Origin: Benincasa hispida
Taxonomy: Eukaryota > Streptophyta > Magnoliopsida > Cucurbitales > Cucurbitaceae
Direction: 5' to 3'
Assembly (NCBI RefSeq): GCF_009727055.1
Contig: NC_052350.1
Location: forward strand, 17,860,650-17,924,649
DNA: 64,000 nt
In this document: positions 1 to 11,499 of the stretch, piece by piece
Numbering within the stretch: the stretch's first letter is position 1
How the letters are laid out: each line of letters starts with the position of its first letter
Program-made: the position numbers and the translations under genes
Notes under the pieces: generated by a model
Database searches by the model: none
What the model saw: the letters and a program-made list of their open reading frames with translations, nothing else
Told to the model about the DNA's origin: nothing

Positions 1-330
1 GAATGCACTATATGAGGATAAGACTAACCATCATTTCCTCATACCCGGAGTAGTACTCTATAAAGCCGTTGTTGTTGCTTATTGCTTTCTAGTCTACTAC
101 AATCTTTCTTTCTTTATACACACTCTCAAATCTTCTTACGAAAACCTTTTCTCTAAACCCGTTTTCTAAAACCATTTTCCCTAAAACAGGATTGGAGGTT
201 GCAAGAGGCACTCGGTGTGCCATCGGCAGTCCGTATTCGAGTTGGCTGGCTTGTTCGTGAGCGGGATCAAGTGCCGCACAATCGCTAAGAGAAGCTTCCG
301 AAAGAGCGATTGTGACACGATGCGTTAATA
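1..330 (+). mobile_element. LTR-like fragment (promoter and leader part), cut by window start
   Basis: A TATA-like CTATAAAG at 58-65 is followed by a pyrimidine-rich leader and then a segment around 230-310 in which two copies of an AATCGCT/AGCGATT motif face each other. This layout resembles the promoter and downstream half of a plant LTR. No coding frame of note is present. The family is not recognised and the left end lies outside the window. Confidence 0.35.
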
Positions 331-991
331 GAAAATAGTGCTCATTCTTAAGTGCCTATCTCTCGTTTATGTGTTCTAATCTAGTTCTTCCAAACCTAGA
401 TTCTGACATGACCTTCCCAAGTCTAGATCATGTCCTTAGATTACCCTCCCGAGTATCTCTAATAGACGAATGAAGCATATATAAACAAAATAATCACAAA
501 GAATGAAGATTCACTAGTTGTGCTAGCTAAATGCTTCTCAACCCATTCAACTGTTTTAGCTACTCATGCGTGAATTACAGAGAGTGAACAAATATAGAGG
601 AAGATGTTCCATTCTTATAACTGAATTGAGTACAAAATGATAATGGAGATTAAAGGTAGAGAATCTGGTAGCAATTCCTTGTTGACTGAGGCTTTTTACA
701 CCGAATCCCAAGTCTAGATCGTGAATGTTTGCGAGCACGATCAACGCAAAGTCTTGCGGTAAAGTTGCACTTGACCAATGTATTCCTATGATCGCATTCT
801 TTGCATTGCGTTAACGCATTATTCTGCACAAAAATATAAAGATCAACTGCTCTAATGCATTGGACACATGCAACCACAATATTATAGAATTTATGCTTAA
901 TGGACGCAATTTAATTATATTTCATCAACGCAATCCGACATTGTTTAAGGATTCAGTACTATGATAACGTGTATTTCTGCCCGTTATCACT
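330..991 (-). mobile_element. Truncated LTR, same family as 2279-4030, reversed
   Basis: Read on the minus strand from 991, this begins TGATAACGGGCAGAAAT and then follows the plus-strand copy that starts at 2279. Shared blocks include the GTGCAGAAnAATGCnTTnACGCAA stretch and the ACGCATGAGTAGCTAAA stretch (about 525-545 here, 3183-3200 there). About 0.6 kb present in the plus copy is missing between these blocks. Two small ORFs in this span are not conserved and look fortuitous. Confidence 0.6.
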
Positions 992-1480
992 AAGCGATCG
1001 TGTAGACATAGTGCTAAGCGATGCGTTGAAGTTTCTAGGCAATGGAACTAAACAAATCGCTTATTACGATGCTGAACAACGCAATGATGTTCTATATGAT
1101 GGAGCTAAGCGGTCATTTAAGCTACGGCGGATACTAAACGATGACATGTAGTGTTAGACGATGGTGTTAAGTGATCGTTTGGTTCCATACGATATAACTA
1201 AATGATAGTGATGAAGAGCTATACGATATCCCTTAGCGATGGCTTGCCACGATCGTTTATCTTTGATTGGGAGCTAAACGATGGGTCGAGTTTCTATCCG
1301 ATAGCACTACGCGATCGCATACCTTTGTGCGGCAGCTGGGCATTGCATTGAAAGCTATGCGATGGCATTAAACGATCGTTTACCTTTTCGCACGCTAAAC
1401 GATCAACTATTTACTAAACGATATGGCAAAATGCAAGACGATGGTCATCATTGCTAAACGATGAGACTTAGCGAAATGTT
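985..1480. repeat. Cluster of degenerate CTAAACGATCG boxes
   Basis: Roughly 15 or more copies of a box like (C/T)TAAACGAT(C)G, or its complement CGATCGTTTA, are spaced irregularly at about 15-45 bases. Clear examples are near 991, 1132, 1173, 1246, 1275, 1363, 1392, 1417 and 1454. The core CGATCG is palindromic, so boxes read on both strands. The spacing is not that of a tandem satellite. The 60-codon frame at 969-1151 is open by chance and has no recognisable domain. Confidence 0.7.
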
Positions 1481-1494
1481 GAACATGTGCAAGG

Positions 1495-1620
1495 TATGCC
1501 GGTTCGACCGGTTCTTTTGTGGTCTAGTCCGGTTCAACTTCGAATGGTTCTTGGCTGGTTCGGTTCAGATTTGGCTAGTCCGGTTCAGACGATTCGGGTC
1601 CGGTTCAAGCTACTTGAGTT
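1495..1620. repeat. Interspersed CCGGTTC motif repeats
   Basis: About eight occurrences of a CCGGTTC(A/G) or GGTTCGGTTC motif occur in 120 bases (for example near 1499, 1506, 1529, 1558, 1580, 1598 and 1610). The 72-codon frame across it (1461-1679) is low complexity and matches nothing I know. The stretch directly follows the CGATCG-box cluster and may belong to the same retroelement leader. Confidence 0.5.
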
Positions 1621-1679
1621 CATTTTGGAGTAGTTCGAGCGGCCCAGAAGCAGTTCGGAAGCTATTTTGTAATAGTTAG

Positions 1680-2278
1680 GCTTCTATTTGCTTGTTTTTG
1701 CCAAAACTAAAACCATATCAGTATGTTTAATTATTTATGAATTTGATGTATGTTATAATTAAATAAATCTTGTATGTGCATATAGTATGCCATTTAGATT
1801 TAATATCCCACCATAGGAAGCATGTAACATGCATTGAAAGTATGTTATAATTGTTATAATATGTAGTATGCATGTTAGGGTTTCTAGTATTTAATATAAA
1901 TATTATATTAAATTTGAATGTCTCATGTATGTTGTGGATGTTTAGTATGTCTAAAGTTTTATAAGTTGTTATAAAATTGGGTTAGACATTTAAAATTCAT
2001 AAACAACAGCTGCATGCCCACATAGGTTGACCACCTGTTTTAATTGTTAAAACTTATAAAACATAGGTTACAAACTCAACCAATATATAATCCTATCTAA
2101 GATTGGGGGTACTTAAGTTGACGGTTTATTGAACACCTCCTACCTGGGGATTATAATCGAATTATTGAGCATTGGTAACCAATTTTATGAGCTTACGTGA
2201 GTGACGTGAGGTAATAAAATGGTTTATCACCTAGACATCGTAGGTTAAAGTCCAATTATAAGAGTTATACTTAGATAA
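1680..2278. other. Noncoding AT-rich stretch, probably LTR debris
   Basis: No coding frame and no RNA gene are recognisable. Short TATGTTATAATT-type direct repeats near 1750-1860 and an AATAAAATGG stretch near 2214 are compatible with a worn LTR, but the family cannot be named. Confidence 0.35.
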
Positions 2279-4030
2279 ATGATAACGGACAGAAATGCAC
2301 GTTATTATAGCGCAAAGTTATACAACAATGCAGGATTGCGATGGTAAGAATATACAATATTGTGCCCAAAAACATTAAGTTCACAACATTGCGATCGCAT
2401 GCATCCATCACATTAAAGCAGCTAACTTATGTATTTTCATGCAGAAAATGCATTGACGCAAGGCAAAAATGCGATCAGAAGAAATTAACGTCCGAGCGCA
2501 TTAAGAGATTGCGACCATAAGGCTATGATATCATTTACGCTCCCGAATATCTGCTCAAAAAGGTGGCTGCATAGAGCCGACGCATCAAGGCAAGCGCATC
2601 TGGGTGAAAGCTTAATAAATCACGATGGGACAGAAAGCTGATGACGGCCGATTCCGAATTAAGTTGATAAGCCGTTAACGATCTCCTGTAGCAAGTACAG
2701 TCAACTTTTCTGTGACAATTATTCGGGGCATCAAACAGAGAATCAATGCCATCCCATCAGTGCAATAATAAGAGAGAAGAAGCTTTTCACCTTGAAGCTC
2801 TATAAATACTGGAGACCACTTTCAGTGTAGGAGTTCGTTCAGTTCGCCCAGTTTTTAGAGTTCACCGTTTAGACGATACTTAGCCTTGTTCTTAGTTTCT
2901 TATACTTAGAAGACGAAAGCGAGAGAAGGGAAGAGATGTCGGAAGATCGTCCTGGTCAGCTCGAGAGAGTGCCAAGGAGCGTGGAAAAATAGAGAGAGGG
3001 CCGACTTTTGCGAGAGCAAGAATATCTTTTGAGTAGAGTAGAGAATAACAGTGTAAAAGCCTTGGGAAGAAAGAAATTGCTACCAGGCTCTTTATTCTTA
3101 TTATGCATTGTCATTATGTACTTCGATTATATATTTATAAAATGGAACTTGCTTATCTACATCTGTTCACTCTCTTTAAAACACGCATGAGTAGCTAAAT
3201 CTATCGAATGGATTGAGAAGTACTTAGTTAACATGACCTAGGATCTTCATAGCATGCGACCATCTTGTCTTATGTTGCGCTCAATACCCCTTTAGAGCTA
3301 CTCGAGAGAGAGTCTAAAGAAAGAACCTAAGACTTGAGAGAGCTAGGTTAGAATCTAGGCTCGATAGAGCAAGATTAGATCTGCATAAGCAAGAGAAGAT
3401 AGAGACTTAGAGATAAGCTCTGTTTGCCAACATACATCGCATGCACCCTAGAGATAGGTTATGGTACTATACGGTCGCCTTGAATATGTGTGTATCATTT
3501 GCCATCGCATAGACAAGAATAGAGGCTTAGATGTAAGTCCTATAGACATCATCACATATACCGCATGCGTTCTAAAACTAGAAGCCGTAGCATTTGCATT
3601 GAGAGATCATTTGTTGTTGTATGTGTGTAGCATGATCACATAACATGAATGCAATCCTAGGAAGTGTTAGCTAAACCCCTTCTCAACCCATTCCCCACAT
3701 ATTCATCGCATCTTCCGTATTATTGACGCTTTTCTCAACTCCTCCGCATACATTTTATACTATAAACAACAAACCAACCAACTCCTTGATTTATTTGTTA
3801 CTGAAAAGTGATCTAAAAATTACCATCACATATTGTTTTCCTTAGTCCCTGAGTTCGACCTTGGGTTTACCAGGCAACTCAGTATGATTTATACTTGGAT
3901 CTTATTGAGAAAACTTGCATGCTCAACGCATTTTCCACCATCGCATCCTTTTTCATTTTTTCATCGCACAACATGCATCAATAAACCACATAGACTTAGG
4001 GTTGTTTTATTAGCCGAAAAGAACCTAAGT
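2279..4030 (+). mobile_element. LTR of a Ty3-type element (solo or orphan)
   Basis: It starts TGATAACGGACAGAAATG. A TATA box, TATAAATA at about 2802-2809, is followed by a leader. Near the right end (about 3835-3895) is a CCTGAGTTCGACCTTGGG...ACCAGGCAACTCAGTA block, a layout I know from LTRs of Tat/Athila-like and related plant Ty3 elements. The right border is approximate. Small ORFs inside (3008-3190, 3461-3643, 3833-4048) are chance frames. The same family lies reversed at 330-991. Confidence 0.55.
2802..2809 (+). promoter_or_regulatory. TATA box of LTR promoter
   Basis: TATAAATA sits inside CTCTATAAATACTGGAG about 525 bases from the start of the LTR, followed by a pyrimidine-containing leader. 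The position suits an LTR promoter; activity is not known. Confidence 0.5.
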
Positions 4031-4039
4031 ATAAATATA

Positions 4040-4990
4040 CCTAAATAGAACACTTCAGTGGCAGTTTAATAACTTCTATATGATAGTGTTATTAGAAAAC
4101 TTCAATGGGAGATTTATAACATAATTGATACGTTATTTTCAGCTCTCATGTCTCTAAGAGTTCACAATCCAGATTTAAGCGGTACTTCATGTCACCCTGG
4201 AAGTGACCTCCATTCGTTAAGTATTTTTTTAGCTTAAATCTAGATTTTGGTGAATAAGAGGAAGTTGTTCAAATATAAGTCTATTATACGATATATAGAT
4301 TTCATTTGCCACATCCCTACATAGTTTACACCGTGATATTCATATGACGCTTCGTGCCACCCTGGAAGTGGCCTCCATTCGGAAAGTGTTTTGTATGAGT
4401 CAAAATCAAGGTAAATGAAGGAAGTATTTCATAGTAAGTGGGTGAAGGATATGTGTCAATATATCCTACGGTCTCGTCCATTAGTCTAAATCGTGAGATT
4501 TCTATGTTGCGCTTGCTGGTTTGCTTTAGGCGGCCCTTTGCTAGTCGTTTAGCGATAGCTATCCCCTCGGAGGGTTGTAACCTAGGATTCAGAGCAACCC
4601 AGGCTTCAGTAAAATGAATAGGGTCTTCTAGTTCTATCTTGGATGTTGTCTTCTATTTCAGAGGCAAATTCATACCGTTCTATAGGATCTGGAAATGGTG
4701 GGTCACACTTACAAGAATTACTAAGTTGTTAGTAAAGATCTTGACCAAAAACGATAACCAAACGACTGTAGGAATAAGAGTTATTCCAGAGACAATAGAA
4801 ATAAGAGTTACTCCGGGGATAGTCTTTGGTCAAAATTGTTTGTTTAGTGAAGGAATATCTGACCGCCCCTCGGTAGCACATATTTTGACTCACTAAAATA
4901 TTGTGGCAAATAAATAATGGTTATAGGTACATTATTACTTTTTGCTAAAACTTGACTTTGAATTTAGTTACAATTTGTTAATTAGAATTT
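4040..4990 (+). mobile_element. Untranslated leader of Copia element C
   Basis: Noncoding sequence upstream of the C gag. It contains an imperfect 33-base direct repeat, copies at about 4185-4217 and 4350-4382, sharing CACCCTGGAAGTG and CCTCCATTCGG. A paired ACTTCAGTGG/ACTTCAATGG motif lies at about 4051 and 4100. The frame at 4639-4896 has no recognisable domain. No 5' LTR for element C is evident; the Ty3-type LTR to the left lies where it would be expected. Confidence 0.5.
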
Positions 4991-5007
4991 GTTTGAATTT
5001 TATCAGC

Positions 5008-8000
5008 ATGTCGAATTCTTTTGTAATACTCACTTCCGATGTACATAACAGTAAAATCAAATCGATAAACAAAATACTAGCGGTTGATTATACCAAAAGA
5101 GTCTTAATAGAGGATTGTCATCTATCTCCCAACTCATATGAAATTATGAATTATGTAGATGAGAATGCTGAATTCGATCAACAAGATAAATATAATTTAC
5201 TTGTTATCGAAGCGTGTTTAGTGGAAAATGATAAAATCTGGATAATTGATTCAGGTACCGCTAATCATGTATGTACTATCTTACAAGAAACAAGTTCCTG
5301 GAGACAGTTGACAGAAAGTGAAACAATCTTTAAGGTAGGGACCGGGGAGATTGTTTCAGCCAAAGCAGTGGGAGATATGAAGTTATTTATATGAGATAAG
5401 TACATTTATTTGAAAAATGTATATTATATTCCTTTTATGAAAAGGAATCTAATTTCTGTCTCTTGTTTGCTAGAACAAAATTATAAAGTTTATTTCAAAA
5501 ATGGTGAAGTGTTCATCAAAATGAGAAATAAACAGATTTTTTCTGCAAAATTAGTAAATAACTTGTATATGTTAAAAGCAACTGAGGTCAAAGATGTTTA
5601 AAACTATTGGTACTCATAAGAAAATGAAGATTTCTCCAAATGTCTATCTTTGGCACTTGAGACTGGGTCACATAAATCTCAACAGGATTGAGAGATTGGT
5701 TGAGAATGGTCTTTTAAACAAGTTGGAAGATAGTTCATTACCACCATGTGAGTCTTGTCTTGGGGGTAAAATGACAAAAAGATCTTTCTCTGGAAAAGGT
5801 CGTAGAGCCAAAGAACCCCTAGAGTTGATTCATTCAGACCTTTGTGGGCCTCTAAATGTTAGAGCAAGAGAAGAGTATGAATATTTCATCAGTTTTATAG
5901 ATGATTATTCAAGGTATGGGCATGTTTACCTAATACACCAAAAGTCTGAAACTTTTGAAAAGTTCAAAGAGTATAAGGCTGAAGTTGAAAACCAATTAGG
6001 TAAAAAGATTAAAACACTTCGATCAGATCGAGGGTGAGTATTTGGACATAGAATTCTAGAATTATTTGATAGAACATGGAATTCAGTCCCAACTCACAGC
6101 TCTTGGCACACCTCAGCAGAATGGTGTGGCAGAGAGGAGAAACAGAACCTTGTTGGACATGGTTCGTTCCATGATGAGTTATGCTCAGTTACCAAATTCT
6201 TTTTGGGGACATGCAGTTGAGACTGCAGTATATATTTTGAACATGTTTCTAAAACACCTTATGAGCTCTAAAGAGGACGTAGTTGAAATTTATATTAGTT
6301 CAGGATTTGGGGTTATCCAGCATATGTGTTGCTGCAAAATCCTAAAAAGTTGGAACACCGTTCAAAAGTGTGCCTATTTGTAAGCTACCCAAAGGAAACA
6401 AGAGGTGGTCTCTTTTATGATCCTCATGAAAATAAAGTATTTGTATCGACAAATGCAACCTTTCTAGAGGAAGATTATATAAAGAACCATCAACATCGCA
6501 GTAAGCTAATAATAGAAGAAATGTCCAGAGAAACGACTAATGTATCAACAAGAGTTATTGATCGAGCAGGTTCTTCAACAAGAGTTATTGATAGAGCAGG
6601 TCCGTCAACAAGAGTTATTGATGAAACTGATACTTCAATCCTTCTCAAGAGTTGAGAATGCCTCATCGTAGTGAGAGGGTTGTGCAACAGCCTAACCGGT
6701 ACATGGGTTTAACTGAAACTCAAGTCATCATACCAGATGATGGTTTAGAGGATCCGTTGTCTTTTAATCGAGCAATGAACGATGTGGACAATGACCAATG
6801 GATTAAAGCCATGGACCTTGAAATGGAATTTATGTATTTCAATTCTATGTGGGATCTTGTAGATCAACCGGGAGGGGTAAAACCCATCGGCTGCAAATGG
6901 ATCTACAAGAGAAAACGAGACCAAGCTGGTAAGGTACAGACCTACAAAGCTAGACTAGTGGCAAAAAGGTTTACCCAAAAAAAAAGGTTAGATTTTAAAG
7001 AAACCTTCTCTCTAGTTGCCATGATAAAGTCTATTAGAATACTCTTGTCTATAGCCACATTTTGTGATTATGAAATAAGGCAAATGGATGTCAAGACAGC
7101 TTTTCTGAATGGCTATCTTGAAGAGAGTATCTATATGTCTCAACCAGAAGGGTTTATACAGCAAGGTCAAGAGCAAAACGTTTGCAAACTTAATCGATCC
7201 ATTTATGGATTAAAATAAGCTTCTAGATCTTGGAATATGAGATTTGACGCTGCGATCAAATCTTATGACTTTGAACAAAATATTGACTCACCCTGTGTCT
7301 ACAAGAAAATCGTCAACAAAACTGTCACTTTTCTGGTGTTGTATAATGATGATATCTTGCTCATTGGGAATGAGGTATAATATCTAGCTGACGTTAAGAG
7401 ATAGTTGGCTTCACAATTCCAAATGAAAGATTTGGGAAAAAACAGTCTGTTTTTAGAATCCAAATAGGTCAGAATCACAAGAACAGAACATTGGCATTAT
7501 GTCAAGCATCTTATATAGACAAGATGTTGTCTAGGTATAAAACGCAAAATTTCAAGAAAGGATCTTTATCTTTCAAGCATGGAATTCACTTGTCTAAGGA
7601 GTAGAGTCCTAAGACACAACAAGAGGTTGAGGAGGTTAATCGAATTCCATATGCATTTATAGTTGGGAGTTTGATGTATGCAATGTTTTGTACTCGTCTA
7701 GACATATGCTATGCCGTAGAAATTGTCACCAGATTTCAGTCCAATCCTGGTCATGACCATTGGACTGCTGTTAAAAACATTCTCAAGTATCTGTGGAGAA
7801 CGAGAGATTATATGCTTGTGTATGGTTCTAAGGATCTGATCCTTACTGGAAACACTGATTCTAACTTTCAGACCGATACTGATTCAAGGAAATCAACTTC
7901 GGGGTCAATATTCATTTTGAACGAAGGAGAAGTTGTGTGGAGAAGCATCAAGTAGAGTTGTATTGTAGACTCCACAATGGAAGCTGAGTATGTTGTTGTA

Positions 8001-8090
8001 AGTGAATCAGCAAAAGAAACATAGCTAATTCATTTACGAAGGCCCTCTTGGCTAAGTGTTCGAGGATAACGTAGTAGGACTAGGTCTAGA
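5008..8090 (+). pseudogene. Copia C gag-pol remnant
   Basis: Decayed Ty1/Copia polyprotein gene. A gag N-terminal stub of about 45 codons from the ATG at 5008 runs straight into the protease region (WIIDSGT near 5240-5258, the aspartic-protease motif), so most of gag, including the zinc knuckle, is deleted. Then come the GAG-pre-integrase zinc-finger region (5640-5790: HLRLGH and CESC motifs), integrase core (5825-6250; first Asp in HSDLCGP, DRG near 6030), integrase C-terminal region (6326-6650), reverse transcriptase (6780-7480) and RNase H (7660-8090). Stops or frameshifts occur at about 5394, 6037, 6383, 6655, 7218 and 7955. The YVDD box reads YNDD (about 7350). In RNase H, roughly 55-60 codons are missing near 8022. 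Not functional. Confidence 0.88.
6548..6637 (+). repeat. Three in-frame 30-bp tandem repeats in Copia C
   Basis: Three 30-base units, each beginning ACAAGAGTTATTGAT, encode variants of TRVIDRAGSS between the integrase C-terminal region and reverse transcriptase. Units 1 and 2 differ little; unit 3 has diverged at its second half. The length keeps the frame, as expected of a tolerant linker. Confidence 0.9.
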
Positions 8091-8104
8091 GTTTTGTATC
8101 ACTA

Positions 8105-8240
8105 GGGCAAGTGGGAAAATTGATGGGTATTGTGTTGCCCTAGTTTATTGTATTCGTACATTTTATTCTCTCCATGTAAACTCAACATTGTATATATTTG
8201 TATATACTGATCCACTGGAGTTTTAGTCCAAGTGAGAGTA
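8105..8240 (+). promoter_or_regulatory. Doubled polypurine tract of Copia C
   Basis: A purine tract AAGTGGGAAAA begins at 8109 and a second, AAGTGAGAG, at 8230, directly before the 3' LTR. The second is in the usual plus-strand primer position. The first, 121 bases upstream, has the same surroundings as a matching pair in Copia A. Confidence 0.65.
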
Positions 8241-8241
8241 T

Positions 8242-9476
8242 TGTTGGGTTTTATGTCCTAAAAACTCGTAGTTTGTAAAATGATAAATATTTTCTATAAT
8301 CAATATATTTGTTATTGATCTCATAAATTGTATGAAAGTCTAAATCCAATAAACTAAGACCCATGACTATTGTATGAGTACTTGAACTTTATGTGAAGAC
8401 ATAAGAGTGGATCGGATTCGAGTAAATAGTCAAAATGATCTATGGTACATGAATGAGGAATAAGACATAATCTTGGAGGAAACAGATATTTGACCCAGCC
8501 GTTATTACGAACAACCTGTGAAGGGTCGACTTACTGATTATGGTTAAAACATGTAGACATAATATATTTACAGTAAGGGGAGTGCAACTATGGACTTTAG
8601 TTGAATGACCCATTAGTTAAAGAATGGAGACTAATTTGGTCTAATGAGTTTAGCCAATTAATCTCAGATCGTTGGAGCCCATGATCTGTAGATCCACGAG
8701 GTCCTCCTACTAGCTCGTAATAGACTAGCTCTATAATAGCGTGATAAGTTAATTTGAAACATTCAAATTAGAATTAAGGGATTTAGTAATTATATGAGAT
8801 ATAATTATATGTTTAATTTTAGAATTAAACGGAATAGAATAATTTATATATTTAAATATGATTTAAATATATAAAGATAGATATGTGTTAAAATTAATTT
8901 AATATTTTATATTAAATTAATTAAGTTTTATTGAATAATTAATTTATGAAATTAATTAATTTTTCATTTTAAAATCAAATAGATTTTTTAAAATCAAAAT
9001 TTGATTTTTAGATAAAATTGGAAAATTGGAAAACAAAAACACAAAATGAAAAAATGGATTTTTCCATTATCCATCTTTGAACTAGCTTACATGTTGATCT
9101 GCAATATAATGAAGAGATTGAAGTGAAAATCGGACATGCAATCTATAGATTTTTTTAGAGAAAAACTGGTTTGAAGAATGTTCTTCAACAAGATTGCTGC
9201 AGTGAGCTTTTCTCCTTCATTCCTTGATTCAAGCTTGTTTTGAGTCCCACAACTCAAGCTAGAATACCAAGAGAATAGTGGGGAAGATCTTGAGGTGGTC
9301 TACAATAAGATATGGAGAAGATTGCAGCTGGAGAAGGAGCTTTGAAGAAGTTCTACAAGAGGTATGTCTTGAAACCCATTTTTTCTGCAGAAGCATGCAT
9401 TATATTATGCCAAAATTAGTGAATTTGAGTGCTTAGATGATCCTTGTGCTTCCATTGCTGTTGATACAATCCTACA
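8242..9476 (+). mobile_element. 3' LTR of Copia C
   Basis: It begins TGTTGGGTTTTATGTCC directly after a polypurine tract and ends in CA at about 9468 or 9476, where sequence of Copia B RNase H resumes in reverse orientation. Length is about 1.23 kb. It shares its start and internal blocks (CCAATAAACTAAG, GTACTTGAACTTTATGTG) with the LTR at 62175. No matching 5' LTR is visible in the window. Confidence 0.75.
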
Positions 9477-9675
9477 CTTCGCAAGCCACTACGTACTCCG
9501 CCTCCATGGTGGTGTCGGTGATACACACCTGCTTAGTGCTTCGCCACATTACAACTCCTCTGTTAAGAGTAAAAACTGAACCTGAAGTGGACTTGCGAGA
9601 GTCCTTATCAGTCTGAAAGTTAGAATCCATGTATCCAGTAAGGATCAAATCCCTAGATCCATACACGAGCATGTA
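9477..9675 (-). pseudogene. Copia B RNase H fragment
   Basis: The minus-strand frame carries MLVYGSRDLILTGYMDSNFQ, then KSTSGSVFTLN and EAEYVVACEV, typical of Copia RNase H. It is the direct continuation of the frame ending at 12491, separated by the 2.8-kb Ty3 insertion. It breaks off at 9477, so the last third of RNase H is missing. Confidence 0.85.
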
Positions 9676-10569
9676 AGTCCTCGAAAGTTCGTTCCTGAAA
9701 AAGCTCTGGGTACTGAGCCCTCATCTCATTCTCTCACTCCTAAGTGACCTCCTTGAAGTGGTGATTCTCCCACAGGACTTTCTCAACTGCAATCTCCCTG
9801 TGGTGCAACGGTTTTACCTCTCTGGCAAGAAATTCTACAGGCTTCTCCTCGTAGCTCAAGTTGTCATTCAATTGCAATGGCTCAAATTCAACTACATGGG
9901 ATGGATCTGTCACATACCTTCCTCAAAATAGAAATGTGGAAGACATTATGAAATGAAGACAGTGCTGGAGGTAATGCTAATCAATAAGTTACAGGGCCAA
10001 TTCGCTCCAAGACCTCGAAAGGCCCAATGAATCTCGAACCTAGCTTCCCTTTCCTGCCAAACCTCATAATTTGTGCCACCCTTAAGAACACTTTATCACC
10101 AATCTCAAATTCCAAGTCCGTACGTCTCACATTGGCATAGCTTTTCTGTCTACTCTGAGCTGGTTGCATACGAGCTCTGATCTTCTATATTTCCTCATTC
10201 GTGGTCTACACTAGCTCAGGACCTAGCAACTTCCTCTCACCAACCTCACCCCGGCATACTGGAGACTTGCAACTCTTTCCATATAGCGCCTCAAATGGCA
10301 ATGTGCCAATGGCAGTCTGATAGCTATTATTATATTCGAATTCCATTAAATGCAGGTGAGAGTCCCAACTCCCTGAAAAATCTAATGCACAAGCACACAA
10401 CATATCTTCCAATATCTAGTTCAGATGTTCTATTTGACCATCAGTCTATGGGTGAAAAATTGTACCAAAATCCAATCGAGTACCCAATGCTAACTGGAGA
10501 CTCTTCAAAAAAACTAGATGCAAAACGAGGGTCATCGTTTGGCATAGCTAAAACTAGTACCAAAAGAGG
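9676..10569 (-). pseudogene. Ty3 integrase C-terminal half with chromodomain remnant
   Basis: Minus-strand frames include DDPRFASSFF near 10530, LDWILVQFF further on, then MEFEYNNSYQTAIGTLPFEA (about 10345-10290) and GDKVFLRVAQIMRFGRKGKL followed by FIGPFEVLERIGPV (10110-9985), the classic end of a Ty3 integrase. After a frameshift comes a chromodomain-like stretch (PVEFLAREVKPLHHREIAVE and VLWENHHFKE, about 9845-9750), which suggests the Tekay/Del type. Stops and shifts occur near 10500, 10206 and 9981. The sequence breaks at the codons after YPELF, before any 3' LTR. Not functional. Confidence 0.82.
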
Positions 10570-11289
10570 TGTAACAACCCCTTCCATAAATAACTATGAA
10601 ACTTAAGATGTTGAAAAGCAACACTTCTACACGTCCGAGCTGAGAACTGTGAAAACGGTCATGAAGTTAAGAAATTCTTATCCACTAAAAACATACATTT
10701 GAACTTACCATTTTGTCACTGGGAAAAACTTCATATGTGTAGTGAAGAAACTAGTCATACTATATAATGCGTCATCTGAAGATACCTACCAGAACAAATC
10801 TAGTCAACTGAAAACTGCTTCTACTCTAGAAGCGCCAACTGTGACATCTTTCCTAGGGTCTACATGTCTGAGAATAACTCTGTATAATTAAGTCTCACAT
10901 TCATGAGAAACTCATCATAAGGCTCTATGTTGTCATGAGCTATAAAACTTGCTTGAGCCATCCTCATATTATTCTTTAGGCTTGAAACAATCACATATCA
11001 TTACTTAGACCCCGCTGCAAACAAGTCAAAAATTTCCCCAAATAAATTTTCATAACCTCGTAATAACCGTAGTTGATCCTTGAAGTCATTTTTTTGTGAA
11101 CGATAAAACCTTCTTGATTCATAAGTCCTAGCTTGGATTACTCGTACTCCTTAACACTAGTTAACTCATTGCCCATGCAAGAGAATACATACTATCTTGT
11201 AATGCTCCAAACCCACTTTTAGTAACTTCTTACTATCAACTAAACTTTATTGCCAAGTCTATCCCTTATACCAATGGTTATATTGCTCA

Positions 11290-11436
11290 TCTCGAAGGAG
11301 ACACAAACTCATGAATCCCGAAGGAGACACAAACTGGTAAATCCCGAAGGAAACACAAACTGGTGAATCTCGAAGAAAACACAAACTGGTGAATCCCGAA
11401 GGAAACACAAACTGGTGAATCTCGAAGGAAACACAA
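11290..11436. repeat. 26-bp tandem repeat in Ty3 LTR
   Basis: Nearly six units of about 26 bases, each with the core GAAACACAAACTGGTGAAT and CGAAGG at the joint. One unit has GAGACACAAACTCATGAAT. On the minus strand the array gives a repetitive frame (11259-11450), which is a by-product. Confidence 0.85.
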
Positions 11437-11499
11437 AATCTAATAGGCATCTAACTAATCAGTAGGGACATTTGCACAGTCTCAACATCATAATCATCA

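Noticed and set aside
11290..11436. Possible CRISPR-like repeat array
   Set aside because: The units are directly tandem without unique spacers, and the DNA is a plant LTR.
11259..11450. Repetitive 63-codon frame with a regular Phe/Cys pattern
   Set aside because: It is just the translation of the 26-bp tandem repeat.
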